A stretch of 52,847 bases of DNA from Shewanella sp. UCD-KL21 (GCF_001957135.1 NZ_MPHK01000026.1:1-52847); one strand, 5' to 3'. Positions 1 to 8,252 are shown, numbered from the stretch's first letter. Translations and numbers: made by a program. The notes: generated from the letters alone by a model not told the origin.

Positions 1-2
1 TG

Positions 3-278
3 CTTACCGCTTATAATCTCGTCCGTTTAGAGATGGTGGCGATAGCAAAAGAGGCAGAGGTTGCACCCACTCGAATTAGTTTTACGGCAGCAATAAGTCT
101 GATAGATACCCAATTGAGGTGGCAGGCTCTATCACCTGATGGAAAGTTGCCCGCTAAATTGAAGCAAATGCGTGCCGATATAAAACACTTTATCTTGCCT
201 GATAAAAGAAAGCACCGAACGTATCCACGTTCAGTGCTTTATATACCTAGCCGCTATCCACTTAGGTTTAAACAGTAA
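3..278 (+). CDS. IS4-family transposase, C-terminal fragment (runs off the window)
   Basis: The reading frame is open from the window edge, so only the last 91 residues are visible. The text YNLVRLEM near the start, then RISFTAAISLI and a basic tail with ADIKHFILPDKRKHRTYPRS, is typical of the C-terminal end of IS4-family DDE transposases. The catalytic residues lie upstream of the visible part. The ATG at base 33 is an internal methionine, not the start. The gene converges on the YfbK-like gene on the other strand and overlaps its end by 11 bases. Whether the transposase is intact cannot be judged from here. Confidence 0.8.
   Translation, partial: LTAYNLVRLEMVAIAKEAEVAPTRISFTAAISLIDTQLRWQALSPDGKLPAKLKQMRADIKHFILPDKRKHRTYPRSVLYIPSRYPLRFKQ
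201..240 (-). terminator. stem-loop inside the IS end, possible terminator for the YfbK-like gene
   Basis: Bases 209-240 form a stem of about 13 pairs with one mismatch (AAAGCAC-GAACGT against ACGTTC-GTGCTTT) and a four-base loop. On the minus strand it is followed by CTTTTATC, so it could stop transcription of the YfbK-like gene that ends at 268. It lies within the transposase reading frame and belongs to the IS. Confidence 0.4.
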
Positions 279-1455
279 TGCTTATCCGAACGGCATTATG
301 TCGTTGATGGGGCTTTTTTATCCCAATATTGTTTGTTGCAGACACTGCCATTGCCTGCTTAACAAGGGCAATAAACTCGCTGCGCTCACCTTGGCTATCA
401 GCTCCTTTAGCATCATGGGCGATATTGATTAACTCAGGGTAATCAAAACCATGAACATAATTGTTTTGATTAATTAATTGCCCTAAACCCGCCACCGCTG
501 CTGCAAAGCGAAACTCATCACTGGCTTGTTGAAAAAATTTATCTTGCTGAGCAATTTTAATATCAAGCTGACCAAGTAAAGCGTGTTGGCTTTTTAAGCG
601 CATGTCATACAGTGACAATCTGGCGAGGTTCTCGATGCTAAAGCGCTGCTGAGCACTTGGCGCGTTAGCTTGTTGCGGCGCTATTGGCTTTAAAGGAGCT
701 GCTCCTGAATTACTTGCTTCATAAGAATATGATTCATTAAGGCGCAGCTCATACATGGCGCTATATTGGCCACTTGAGTGAGTTTGCTTTGCTGAAATGC
801 ATGGCTTTGGCTTGGCCTGAGTTTGAGTTTGTAATCGAGTATCGCCATTGGACATTTGTTTATTAACGGGCTGCCCATAGTTTCGCTCAAAACCAATCAG
901 TCGGTATTCCGCAATCAATCTTGGATTAAAGCGTAACTTGGCTTGTAAATAAGCTAAGCCTTGCTTTGCAGGCTCAGTGGCCATGTCACTCGGTTTGATA
1001 TTAATCAACAGCAACAAGGTGTCATTATTATAAGGCGATGGCGCCAGTTCAGTATGTATCTGATAGCTTTCAGATAATGGCTGATATTGACTAAAGTCAT
1101 ATTGAAATGCGTTGAGTAAATTCTGGCTTTGAATGGTATTTTTTTCAGGCCAGATTTGCTGGTTGAGTAAGTGTTTTAACCTATCATAATCGTTGTTATC
1201 AGTATTAAAAGTCAGTTGGGATAACGGCGTTTCGCCGCTGACCATATTGCCACCATGACTTACAACAGCCTGTAGCCTTGGCGCACCGCTTATCTGCGGT
1301 GCTAAGCTTTGCGGAGCTATGGTTTGAGGAGCTATGGTATCTGACGCTAAAGTTTGCGGAGCTAAGCTTTGTGGTGCTGTTTGTGCAACCCCATTTACAC
1401 TCACAAGTAGCAAAAGGCTTAGTTTACACGCCTGATAAATTGTACATTGACTCAT
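268..1455 (-). CDS. YfbK-like secreted protein lacking its von Willebrand A domain
   Basis: 395 residues. An export signal (residues 1-25, hydrophobic core LSLLLLVSV) is followed by six degenerate five-residue APQ repeats (27-56). Residues 84-154 match the YfbK N-terminal domain (NDYDRLKHLLNQ, FQYDFSQYQPL, HTELAPSPYNNDTLLLL). Residues 173-375 match the C-terminal domain of the same family (LRFNPRLIAEYRLIGFE, FRFAAAVAGLGQLI, GERSEFIALVKQA). In normal YfbK proteins (about 550-600 residues) a von Willebrand A domain of roughly 180 residues with a DxSxS metal site separates the two; here only about 18 residues do. The usual DAGEIGAG-type stretch in the C-terminal domain is also replaced by a Gln/Lys-rich insert. 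The last nine residues are encoded by the IS4 end. It may be a decaying paralogue or a repurposed remnant; its function is unknown. Confidence 0.7.
   Translation of the reverse strand: MSQCTIYQACKLSLLLLVSVNGVAQTAPQSLAPQTLASDTIAPQTIAPQSLAPQISGAPRLQAVVSHGGNMVSGETPLSQLTFNTDNNDYDRLKHLLNQQIWPEKNTIQSQNLLNAFQYDFSQYQPLSESYQIHTELAPSPYNNDTLLLLINIKPSDMATEPAKQGLAYLQAKLRFNPRLIAEYRLIGFERNYGQPVNKQMSNGDTRLQTQTQAKPKPCISAKQTHSSGQYSAMYELRLNESYSYEASNSGAAPLKPIAPQQANAPSAQQRFSIENLARLSLYDMRLKSQHALLGQLDIKIAQQDKFFQQASDEFRFAAAVAGLGQLINQNNYVHGFDYPELINIAHDAKGADSQGERSEFIALVKQAMAVSATNNIGIKKPHQRHNAVRISITV
1288..1377 (-). repeat. six-copy degenerate 15-bp tandem repeat in the YfbK-like gene
   Basis: Six in-frame 15-base units encode APQSL, APQTL, ASDTI, APQTI, APQSL and APQIS just after the signal peptide. 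Because the unit is a multiple of three, a change in copy number would alter the length of the exported linker without shifting the frame. Confidence 0.8.
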
Positions 1456-1865
1456 TTATGACTCCGTAATAAACGCAATACTATTATTAACGTGCTCAGA
1501 TTAAAAAAGGGTTATTTATTTTTCAGCTTTAATCACCCCTGGCAGGTAAACCGTATAAGCCATTGTTTTAAAACAATAAAAATGTACAATTTGGGTGGCA
1601 CTAGCAGGCTAGTTTTTACCTTATCAATAACCCCAAACTTGCAGTAATTGATTGCTGCTCGATGTTTCCCTAAAGCCAGTATAAGCATTCGTAATCACAA
1701 ACTGAGTTTCAGCCCCAAGAAACACTGAAATGCAGCGAAATCTTAACCAACATGATATTATCTAGCCCCTTTTTTATAGGCGCAAAAATGCAGCCTATAA
1801 TGCCTGTACCCTATGCAGGTATAAGTAAAATTATTCTAATATAATAAGTGTGTTAAGGAGTTATC
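1456..1865. other. intergenic region between the YfbK-like gene and purE
   Basis: About 410 bases lie between two divergent genes. They must hold the YfbK-like promoter (minus) and the purEK promoter (plus, listed separately). I see no PurR-type palindrome, no further reading frame of note and no RNA gene. Confidence 0.5.
1773..1801 (+). promoter_or_regulatory. candidate sigma-70 promoter for purEK
   Basis: TTTATA (1773-1778) and a perfect TATAAT (1796-1801) are separated by 17 bases, about 65 bases before the purE start. The -35 matches the consensus at four of six positions. A second TATAAT (1840-1845) has no recognisable -35. Confidence 0.45.
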
Positions 1866-2357
1866 ATGCAAGCCCTTGTTGCCGTAGTTATGGGATCTAA
1901 GAGTGATTGGCCGACCATGGAAGCCGCCGCAGAAATTATGGATAAGCTGCAGGTGCCATATCACGTTGAAGTTGTCTCAGCGCATCGTACTCCTGACAAA
2001 CTCATGGACTTTGCTAGCACTGCTGCTGGTAAAGGCTTTAAAGTCATTATCGGCGGTGCCGGTGGTGCAGCACATTTACCCGGTATGATTGCCTCAAAAA
2101 CCCGCCTTCCTGTGCTGGGTGTGCCAGTGCAAAGCAAAGCGTTATCTGGCATGGACAGCTTACTGTCTATCGTACAAATGCCTAAGGGCATTGCTGTGGG
2201 TACCCTTGCGATTGGCACTGCAGGCGCGTTCAATGCCGGCTTACTTGCTAGCCAAATTCTTGCGGTTGAAGACAGTGAACTTGCTGCGCGTTTGGATGCT
2301 TTTCGTGAAGAGCAAACAAATTCAATCCTTGAAAATCCAGATCCGAGGGAAGCTTAA
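1866..2357 (+). CDS. purE: N5-carboxyaminoimidazole ribonucleotide mutase PurE
   Basis: 163 residues, the usual length for class I PurE. It converts N5-CAIR to 4-carboxy-5-aminoimidazole ribonucleotide in cytosolic purine synthesis, directly after PurK. Family hallmarks are visible: MGSKSDW at residues 9-15, SAHRTPD at about 38-44, GGAGGAAHLPGM in the middle and ALSGMDSLLSIVQMP. The start is fixed by a strong ribosome binding site, TAAGGAG, a few bases upstream. The stop overlaps the purK start by one base (TAATG), so the two are translated as a coupled pair. Confidence 0.97.
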   Translation: MQALVAVVMGSKSDWPTMEAAAEIMDKLQVPYHVEVVSAHRTPDKLMDFASTAAGKGFKVIIGGAGGAAHLPGMIASKTRLPVLGVPVQSKALSGMDSLLSIVQMPKGIAVGTLAIGTAGAFNAGLLASQILAVEDSELAARLDAFREEQTNSILENPDPREA

Positions 2358-3481
2358 TGGCTAAGCAGGACGGTGAGCAAAAAAATCAAACCGCAGCGAC
2401 TCAGCACAATGTATGGGTTTTAGGTGATGGTCAATTGGGCGCTATGTTGTCCCATGCAGGGCAGCCTTTAGCGATTAACGTTCGTCCGATTGATATTATG
2501 ACCCCGTCAGATGAGCGTTTACCTCTTAATGATACTGACATCATCACCGCAGAACGAGAGCAGTGGCCTGAATCAAACTTAAGCTTGCAACTTAGCCAGC
2601 ATAAGCATTTCATTAATGGCCCGGTTTTTGGCCTGCTGGCAGATCGTTTTACCCAAAAAAGCTTATTGGATGAGTTAGCTGTACCAACCTCACCTTGGGA
2701 GTTGGTTGACGATAATACTCAAACGGCGCAATTGCATCAGCAATATGGCGAGCGAGTATTATTAAAGCGCCGCACCGGCGGTTATGACGGCAAAGGTCAA
2801 CACTGGTTAAAACAAGCTGAATCAACCACAATCCCTGCTGATTGGCGTAATGAAGCCATTGCTGAACAAGCAATTAACTTTGATGAAGAAGTGTCGTTAG
2901 TGGGCGTACGAACCCAAACTGGCGAATGCTTATTTTATCCATTGGCGTTAAATCTTCACCAAGACGGCATTTTAATGGCATCGATTGCGCCATTATCACG
3001 TTTAAGTCACCTACAAGCTCAAGCTGAAGCCATGCTAAGTAAAATTATGCATAAGCTTGAGTATGTTGGGGTGATGGCGATGGAATGTTTCCGCGTTGGT
3101 GATGACTTACTGATTAATGAATTAGCCCCAAGAGTGCATAACTCTGGTCACTGGACTCAATCGGGTTGTCATATCAATCAGTTTGAATTGCACCTGCGCG
3201 CCCTGTGCGGATTGCCTTTACATACTCCACAAGTAAACCATCAATGTGTGATGGTGAACTTAATTGGTGTTGATAAAGATGACCGCTGGTTAAGCTTACC
3301 CAATGCTGAATTATTCTGGTACAACAAAGAAGTTCGCGTTGGCCGTAAAGTGGGCCACTTAAACTTATCGGTTCATAATAGCGCGATGCTAACTGACAGT
3401 ATTGGTCAGTTACAACAATGGATGCCTGAACAGTATCAAGCGCCATTAGCGTGGATTTTAGATGAGTTCAGCGCTGATTAA
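2357..3481 (+). CDS. purK: 5-(carboxyamino)imidazole ribonucleotide synthase PurK
   Basis: 374 residues. An ATP-grasp enzyme that uses ATP and bicarbonate to carboxylate aminoimidazole ribonucleotide to N5-CAIR, the substrate of the preceding PurE. Visible features are the N-terminal glycine motif LGDGQLGAML (about residues 22-31), the ATP-grasp lysine and glycine loop LLKRRTGGYDGKGQ (about 135-150), the metal-binding LINELAPRVHNSGHWT and the C-terminal LNLIG-type segment. About twenty extra polar residues precede the first motif, so translation might start slightly later, but the TAATG coupling with purE supports this start. A strong terminator follows. Confidence 0.96.
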   Translation: MAKQDGEQKNQTAATQHNVWVLGDGQLGAMLSHAGQPLAINVRPIDIMTPSDERLPLNDTDIITAEREQWPESNLSLQLSQHKHFINGPVFGLLADRFTQKSLLDELAVPTSPWELVDDNTQTAQLHQQYGERVLLKRRTGGYDGKGQHWLKQAESTTIPADWRNEAIAEQAINFDEEVSLVGVRTQTGECLFYPLALNLHQDGILMASIAPLSRLSHLQAQAEAMLSKIMHKLEYVGVMAMECFRVGDDLLINELAPRVHNSGHWTQSGCHINQFELHLRALCGLPLHTPQVNHQCVMVNLIGVDKDDRWLSLPNAELFWYNKEVRVGRKVGHLNLSVHNSAMLTDSIGQLQQWMPEQYQAPLAWILDEFSAD

Positions 3482-3507
3482 GCGCAATTTAACTAAATCA
3501 AACCCAT

Positions 3508-3534
3508 AAAAAAGGAGCTAAGGCTCCTTTTTTA
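3508..3534. terminator. bidirectional terminator between purK and the chemoreceptor gene
   Basis: AAAAAAGGAGC, a four-base loop, then GCTCCTTTTTT. The stem carries a T-run on both strands, so it can end purEK (plus) and the convergent chemoreceptor gene (minus). Confidence 0.85.
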
Positions 3535-3567
3535 TGGACTATTGAATTGCAAGTGTTGCTTTAGGGT

Positions 3568-4746
3568 TTAGATACACACTCGCGTGAGTACTTTTTCAAG
3601 ATGCTCAGAGCTTGTTTGTTGCCCATAAGCGCGGTCTGAAATCGCTTTTAAGCTCTGCTGCACCTCATGGCTTAAACGGGTAATTTCCAGCGCTCGGCTA
3701 CTGATACTATTGGTAGAAGATTGCTGCCCTTGAATGCTGTAGGTCATATTACTGGCAACGCTATCAAGCTGCTCAAATGCACCGCCAATATCAGTAAATG
3801 CTTGGGTGACCCGCAGGCATTGTTGCACGCTTTCATTGGTCACTCTTTGGCTGTCGCTAATAGCATTAACCGCATTACCCGCTTTGGCTTGCAGCTCTAA
3901 AACAATAGTTTGAATTTCTACCGTCGACTCTTGAGTGCGATGAGCTAATGCGCGCACCTCATCAGCCACAACCGCAAAACCGCGGCCTTGCTCACCGGCT
4001 CTGGCGGCCTCAATGGCAGCGTTGAGCGCCAATAGGTTAGTTTGCTCGGCAATACTTTTAATCACTTCTAAAACATTACCAATTTTCTGGCTGTCGCTGT
4101 TTAATAAATCTAAATCAGATACCAAACTTTCAATGCCATTAGCAAAGGTGGTCATGGCCGTTTGATTACTTAATGCATCATTATTACCGAGCTCAAGTAA
4201 TTGTTTTACTTCAGTAGAGGTGGATTTAAATTCATCAGCATTGGTTGATAGTTCATCGGCGGTTTTCACTATGTCTGCTAATGAACTTGAAATTAGCTCG
4301 GTTTCAGCAGTGCTTTTGGCAACCGATGATTCAGCCGAATTCATTTGCTGCGCCAACTCCTGCGAGCCATGGTGAAAATTATTGGCATCTTGCCTGATGT
4401 CATCTAGAACCAATTTTAGTTCTTCAATAAAACTGCTTAGATCATTGGTTATTTTCGCCAGTAAATCATTGCCATTATCTGTTAACGGCTCTTTAGGGGC
4501 AGTTTTAGTACTGATGACTAAGCTTAAATACTCAGCAAGTTGACTCAAACGCATGTGTAGAAAACGCTTAAATAAATACATGCCCAATATTGTTTGCGCT
4601 ACGCCTAGCACAGCGACTAAAAGTAATAGTGTGGATTTATCAATTTGAGAGGGTAAAAATGCAATGATGACCAATGCCACCAGCACCAACGAGATTAACG
4701 GATAAAGCAGTGTTGTCTGTAATTTATTATTATTTTGAGGATGCAT
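3568..4746 (-). CDS. methyl-accepting chemotaxis-type protein without a periplasmic sensor domain
   Basis: 392 residues. Two hydrophobic segments (about 13-30 and 38-59) are joined by only about seven polar residues, so there is no room for a ligand-binding domain. A weak HAMP-like linker follows, then a long helical coiled coil with the highly conserved signalling tip (EQTNLLALNAAIEAARAGEQ and GFAVVADEVRALAHRT). This tip binds CheA and CheW. The protein should therefore insert in the inner membrane and signal to a chemotaxis kinase, sensing through the membrane, the cytoplasm or a partner. No chemotaxis genes lie nearby and there is no C-terminal CheR-tethering pentapeptide. It is a single gene between purK and the lipoprotein gene. 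Confidence 0.9.
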   Translation of the reverse strand: MHPQNNNKLQTTLLYPLISLVLVALVIIAFLPSQIDKSTLLLLVAVLGVAQTILGMYLFKRFLHMRLSQLAEYLSLVISTKTAPKEPLTDNGNDLLAKITNDLSSFIEELKLVLDDIRQDANNFHHGSQELAQQMNSAESSVAKSTAETELISSSLADIVKTADELSTNADEFKSTSTEVKQLLELGNNDALSNQTAMTTFANGIESLVSDLDLLNSDSQKIGNVLEVIKSIAEQTNLLALNAAIEAARAGEQGRGFAVVADEVRALAHRTQESTVEIQTIVLELQAKAGNAVNAISDSQRVTNESVQQCLRVTQAFTDIGGAFEQLDSVASNMTYSIQGQQSSTNSISSRALEITRLSHEVQQSLKAISDRAYGQQTSSEHLEKVLTRVCI

Positions 4747-4971
4747 ATACAGTTCCGAAAGTTATTATTATTTTTATCTAGTAACTCGTAATGAGGTTTA
4801 AACATTAGTCATGGTCAACATTTAAACAGCAAGGTTCGTAAAGCCTTACTGAGATACAAAATGTCACAACCCATTTAATTACTATCGGATGCTGAAGCAA
4901 AAAGTTTAGGGCTTATTGTTAATTTTTATGAACAAAGTTGAATGTATAAACTGATGTAGGGAAGATAATAT

Positions 4972-4996
4972 AAAAAAGCCCCGCGAATGCGAGACT
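4972..4996 (-). terminator. terminator of the SLT-like lipoprotein gene
   Basis: On the minus strand an eight-pair stem, AGTCTCGC/GCGGGGCT with two G-T pairs around the loop ATTC, is followed by a run of T. It lies 27 bases after the stop of the gene ending at 5024. Confidence 0.7.
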
Positions 4997-5023
4997 GATG
5001 AGAATGACAATAACTAATGCGTA

Positions 5024-5641
5024 TTAACCGAAAAATAACCGCCATAACCAGGAAGAGTCGAGATCTTCTTTACAGGTATGATACTGAGCAGCGTAATTTC
5101 TAGCGCGAGCATCAACACGATTCGCTACAGGTACAAGCCATGCTTTAGCTTTATAGCTGCCACGTTTATAGCCGCCCCAACCTTCGTGATAATTCAAATA
5201 CTGGTTTTTCGCATCCCATTTTGACACCCCATTGATGGCATGGGTTTTATAGATAAACCAGCCCATAAAGTCCATCGCATCATCAAAGTTACTTCGGCTT
5301 GACCAGGAATTACCCGTTTCACGTACATAGTCATCCCATGTCATGGTTTTAGCTTGGGCGTAGCCATAAGCATCACTAGCACGACCAGTAGGGATAAACC
5401 CCCAGAAGTATTCCATTGGCGGCGCGGCATTATGTTTAAACGAACTTTCTTGGAACATCATCGCTAAAGGCACATGTACTGGTACACCCCATTTTTCACG
5501 TGTTTTAACTGCAGACTTATACCAAGAACGGTTCTCTTGAAATATTGAGCATAAATTATCAGGCTCTTTAGGTGGCGGTGTGGCACAACCTGTAAGCTGT
5601 AAAAGAAATACTGCGCCCAAAGCACGAAAAAACCACGTCAT
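5024..5641 (-). CDS. lipoprotein with an SLT-type (lytic transglycosylase-like) fold
   Basis: 205 residues. A lipoprotein signal ends in the lipobox LTGC (Cys19). The segment PLAMMFQESSFKHNA has the Glu-Ser pair of soluble lytic transglycosylases, with Glu65 as the candidate catalytic acid. It is followed by the AYGYAQ segment (the GLMQ-like position) and an aromatic-rich C-terminal half ending LNYHEGWGGY. Lytic transglycosylases cleave peptidoglycan with formation of 1,6-anhydro ends. The product is probably anchored in the outer membrane facing the murein. It is well separated from both neighbours. AAGGG lies eight bases before the ATG. The fold assignment is good; the activity is inferred. 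Confidence 0.75.
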   Translation of the reverse strand: MTWFFRALGAVFLLQLTGCATPPPKEPDNLCSIFQENRSWYKSAVKTREKWGVPVHVPLAMMFQESSFKHNAAPPMEYFWGFIPTGRASDAYGYAQAKTMTWDDYVRETGNSWSSRSNFDDAMDFMGWFIYKTHAINGVSKWDAKNQYLNYHEGWGGYKRGSYKAKAWLVPVANRVDARARNYAAQYHTCKEDLDSSWLWRLFFG

Positions 5642-5946
5642 AAATGCCCTTAAAGTAATAAATATCAGGAGTTAACTAAAGCGATTCGATTTTCACATCA
5701 ATATAATAAAGATGCAAACCACTGTGTGAAAAAATAGAACTTAATCTGCCGCTAAAATGCGACCATTGGTATTAGTCAAAAAATACTTGAACTCAAGCCT
5801 GACAATAGAGGCGGGCTAGAGGGAGGTTCTGCGGCTAAGGTTTTCTGAAAAGACTATCAAGGTAACATTTAATATCGGAATAAATGAGCAACTAAACCAT
5901 TAAATTATCGCCTAATTGAGGACACTCATCGCGCCCAAGCGGCACA
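5642..5946. other. intergenic region upstream of the SLT-like lipoprotein gene
   Basis: About 305 bases between two minus-strand genes. They contain the ribosome binding site and presumably the promoter of the SLT-like gene next to 5641. I see no clear terminator for the gshA pair and no reading frame of interest. Confidence 0.4.
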
Positions 5947-6375
5947 TTAATTATCGCGGTTAGCAAACTCACATTCATGAGGCTCTTGCTGCCAAATAAC
6001 CGGTTGCCAATAGTCACTATTGAGGCCGGTATAAATTTTATCTTGGTTAAATTCAGCAGCTAGATGCAGCCTTAAGTGGGCTTTAACATCGACACTGATG
6101 CTTTTGGGCTTACGGGCGGCAAGCTTAACTTTTAACTCGGGGGACTCAATCAGTTCAGCTACAGTAAACTCATGTTTTCCTGCAGTTAATTTATAATAAG
6201 GCCTTGAGAGAACGGGCTTGCCATCAAGGTGAGTCACTACCACTCGATAAAGGTTTTGCGATGTCGGTGGGGTTATATAACTCGCCACCGTGCCACAGAT
6301 AGATTGCTCATCCACTGATGATGCACAGCCTTGTAACAGACCTAGCATCACCACAGATAAAGCTAGCCTTTTCAT
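5947..6375 (-). CDS. small lipoprotein of unknown function, coupled to gshA
   Basis: 142 residues from the ATG at 6375; an upstream in-frame GTG at 6384 would add three. The signal MKRLALSVVMLGLLQGC has a classic lipobox with Cys17. The mature part is about 125 residues, mixed beta/polar, with LYRVVVTHLDGKPV and a PYYKLTAGKHEFTVAE segment resembling PEGA-like carbohydrate-facing folds, and a C-terminal Cys near residue 135 that could pair with Cys27. Its ATG overlaps the gshA stop (TAATG), so it is co-translated with gshA and probably conserved with it. No function can be assigned. A glutathione link is suggested only by position. Confidence 0.7.
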   Translation of the reverse strand: MKRLALSVVMLGLLQGCASSVDEQSICGTVASYITPPTSQNLYRVVVTHLDGKPVLSRPYYKLTAGKHEFTVAELIESPELKVKLAARKPKSISVDVKAHLRLHLAAEFNQDKIYTGLNSDYWQPVIWQQEPHECEFANRDN

Positions 6376-7967
6376 TAACGACACGCTGCTGCAGGTTTTG
6401 ATAAATCAGCAAAATAATCTGCTAAAAACTCATCGAAACTTTCGCTTGGCTGCGCTTCAGCAGCATCTTGCTTAGCAATAGAAGCTTTTGCTTCCTCGAC
6501 ATAGCCCGCTTCAACAGCATCCGATAAAGGGTAGTCAGTTAAGTATGAATGGTAATTTTTAGCGAGATTTTTCACCCAACTACTATGATCTTGACCTTGA
6601 TTAACCACATCTTCCAACACGCGGCCAGATAGGGTTAAACTTGGATCATCGATAGCGGCTTGCCATTGCGATAATGCCTGCTGGTATGCATTACCAGAAT
6701 CACCATCTAACAACTTAGCAAGGCGAGACAGGGGCTCAAAAATGTCATTAAGCCATTGAGTGCGACTAATTGGCTGACCATTTTTAGTTAGCTCAAGCCC
6801 AGGTTTACGACCTTCAACTACCACAGCTTGCAGGTTAGCGGCGATTTCCTGCTCTGCGGCGTTATCACTTTTCTCTGATGAAGACAGCAAGCAGTACAGT
6901 AAGAACAAGTCTAAAAATCTTACCTGACTAGCATCGATACCAATTGGGCTATATGGGTTCACATCTAATGCGCGCACTTCAATATACTCAACACCAGCAC
7001 GAGACAATGCCTCTGAAGGTTTTTCACCCGCTTTGGTGACTCGCTTGGCACGAATTGGCGAGTAAAACTCGTTCTCAATTTGCAGCACATTACTGTTAAG
7101 TTGACGGTATTCACCATCCACTTTAACGCCAATTTTCTCAAAACTGGCAGAAGGCATGCGAATGGCTTCACCTACCCCTTGTAAATATTCAGGCAGAGAG
7201 TTGTAACTGATGTTTAAGCGCTCTTGCTCTTTGTTGGTGTAACCTAAATCGCTCATACGCAATGAGGTTGCATATGGCAGGTATAAGGTACCCTTACCGG
7301 TTTTCTTAAAATCAAACCCAACGGCTTTATCTTTAATAAACGAGCCACACAGCGCAGGAGATGAACCAAAGAAATACGGTAATACCCACACTAAACGGCG
7401 ATAATTACGGATCATGCCAAAGTAAGACTCTGAGATGAACTCACAGCGCGACACTGACTTATCAGTGCGTTCATATAAGCTATCCCACAATTGTTCAGAG
7501 ACTGAAAAATTGAAATGCACCCCGGCAATAATTTGCATGAGTGCGCCATATCTATGGGTTAAACCTTTACGGTATAAGGTTTTCATTTGGCCGTTATTAG
7601 AACTTCCGTAACGGGCAATAGGGATATCTTTTTCATCGCCGACATAACACGGCATGCTAACAGGCCATAGGGTCTGGCCATTCATGTTTTTTACACTGTA
7701 GGCGTGAGTTTGAGTTAACCCTTCAAGTAAGGTGTCAATGTTGGTATTCACCGGGGTAATGAACTCAAGTAAAGACTCACTGTAATCAGTGGTGATACGA
7801 GAATGTGTTAAGGCTGAGCCAAGCTTTTGTGGATGACTATCCATCGCGAGGTGGCCAGAGCTTTCGATGCGCAGCGCTTCGCGCTCAATGCCTCGTACCA
7901 TGCCGAGTAAAGATTCACGCCCTTGGGCATTTGATAGATAATCGACTGTTTCATTGAATGAATTCAA
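6375..7967 (-). CDS. gshA: glutamate-cysteine ligase GshA
   Basis: 530 residues. It joins glutamate and cysteine with ATP, the first and rate-limiting step of glutathione synthesis in the cytosol. Proteobacterial class 1 hallmarks are GIEREALRIE near residue 26, KLGSALTHSRITTDYSES near 47-64, the MQIIAGVHFNFS segment near 142-155 and YIEVRALDVNPYSPIGI near 325-340. The start is a TTG: E. coli GshA has about 19 residues before the first motif and the only other in-frame choice, Met23, would delete these. A GAGAA-type binding site lies about nine bases upstream. The second gene of the glutathione pathway, gshB, is not in the window. Confidence 0.96.
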   Translation of the reverse strand: MNSFNETVDYLSNAQGRESLLGMVRGIEREALRIESSGHLAMDSHPQKLGSALTHSRITTDYSESLLEFITPVNTNIDTLLEGLTQTHAYSVKNMNGQTLWPVSMPCYVGDEKDIPIARYGSSNNGQMKTLYRKGLTHRYGALMQIIAGVHFNFSVSEQLWDSLYERTDKSVSRCEFISESYFGMIRNYRRLVWVLPYFFGSSPALCGSFIKDKAVGFDFKKTGKGTLYLPYATSLRMSDLGYTNKEQERLNISYNSLPEYLQGVGEAIRMPSASFEKIGVKVDGEYRQLNSNVLQIENEFYSPIRAKRVTKAGEKPSEALSRAGVEYIEVRALDVNPYSPIGIDASQVRFLDLFLLYCLLSSSEKSDNAAEQEIAANLQAVVVEGRKPGLELTKNGQPISRTQWLNDIFEPLSRLAKLLDGDSGNAYQQALSQWQAAIDDPSLTLSGRVLEDVVNQGQDHSSWVKNLAKNYHSYLTDYPLSDAVEAGYVEEAKASIAKQDAAEAQPSESFDEFLADYFADLSKPAAACR

Positions 7968-8131
7968 TTTGCTGTTCTCTTGTAGTGACTCGCTTATGCG
8001 ACATTCAAACTGCTAGACCTGATATTTAGCACTAAAATTTCTTTAAACCAATTAAAAGCACTTAATTAAACATATATGAGCTCAAAGTAAAAAGCATTTT
8101 CAGCCATTCAACACCCACTATGTTTTACAAA

Positions 8132-8163
8132 TAAAAAACGGTAACAGTTAACCTGTCACCGTT
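8132..8163 (-). terminator. terminator after the M16 protease gene
   Basis: On the minus strand a ten-pair stem with one mismatch (AACGGTGACA/TGTTACCGTT) is followed by TTTTATTT. It separates the M16 gene from the gshA promoter. Confidence 0.75.
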
Positions 8164-8252
8164 AATCACTAAATTCTAGCATTTTTAAATGGCTATCAAA
8201 CCCTATATCTGATCTATATGAGGATTTTTTATCCTAAAAACAACTGCGATGC

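Larger units (their letters stand above)
1..298 (+). mobile_element. IS4-family insertion sequence, right-hand part
   Basis: This is the terminal part of an IS4-type element whose other end lies outside the window. It holds the transposase C-terminus, followed about 20 bases after the stop by a candidate terminal inverted repeat. Read on the minus strand from base 298, the end begins TAATGCCGTTC. I recall the E. coli IS4 terminal repeat as beginning TAATGCCGATC, so the outer boundary is inferred to be base 298. The target duplication cannot be checked without the other end. Confidence 0.65.

Noticed and set aside
1803..1819. CCTGTACCCTATGCAGG palindrome before purE as a regulator site
   Set aside because: The arms are short and imperfect and it does not resemble the PurR operator.
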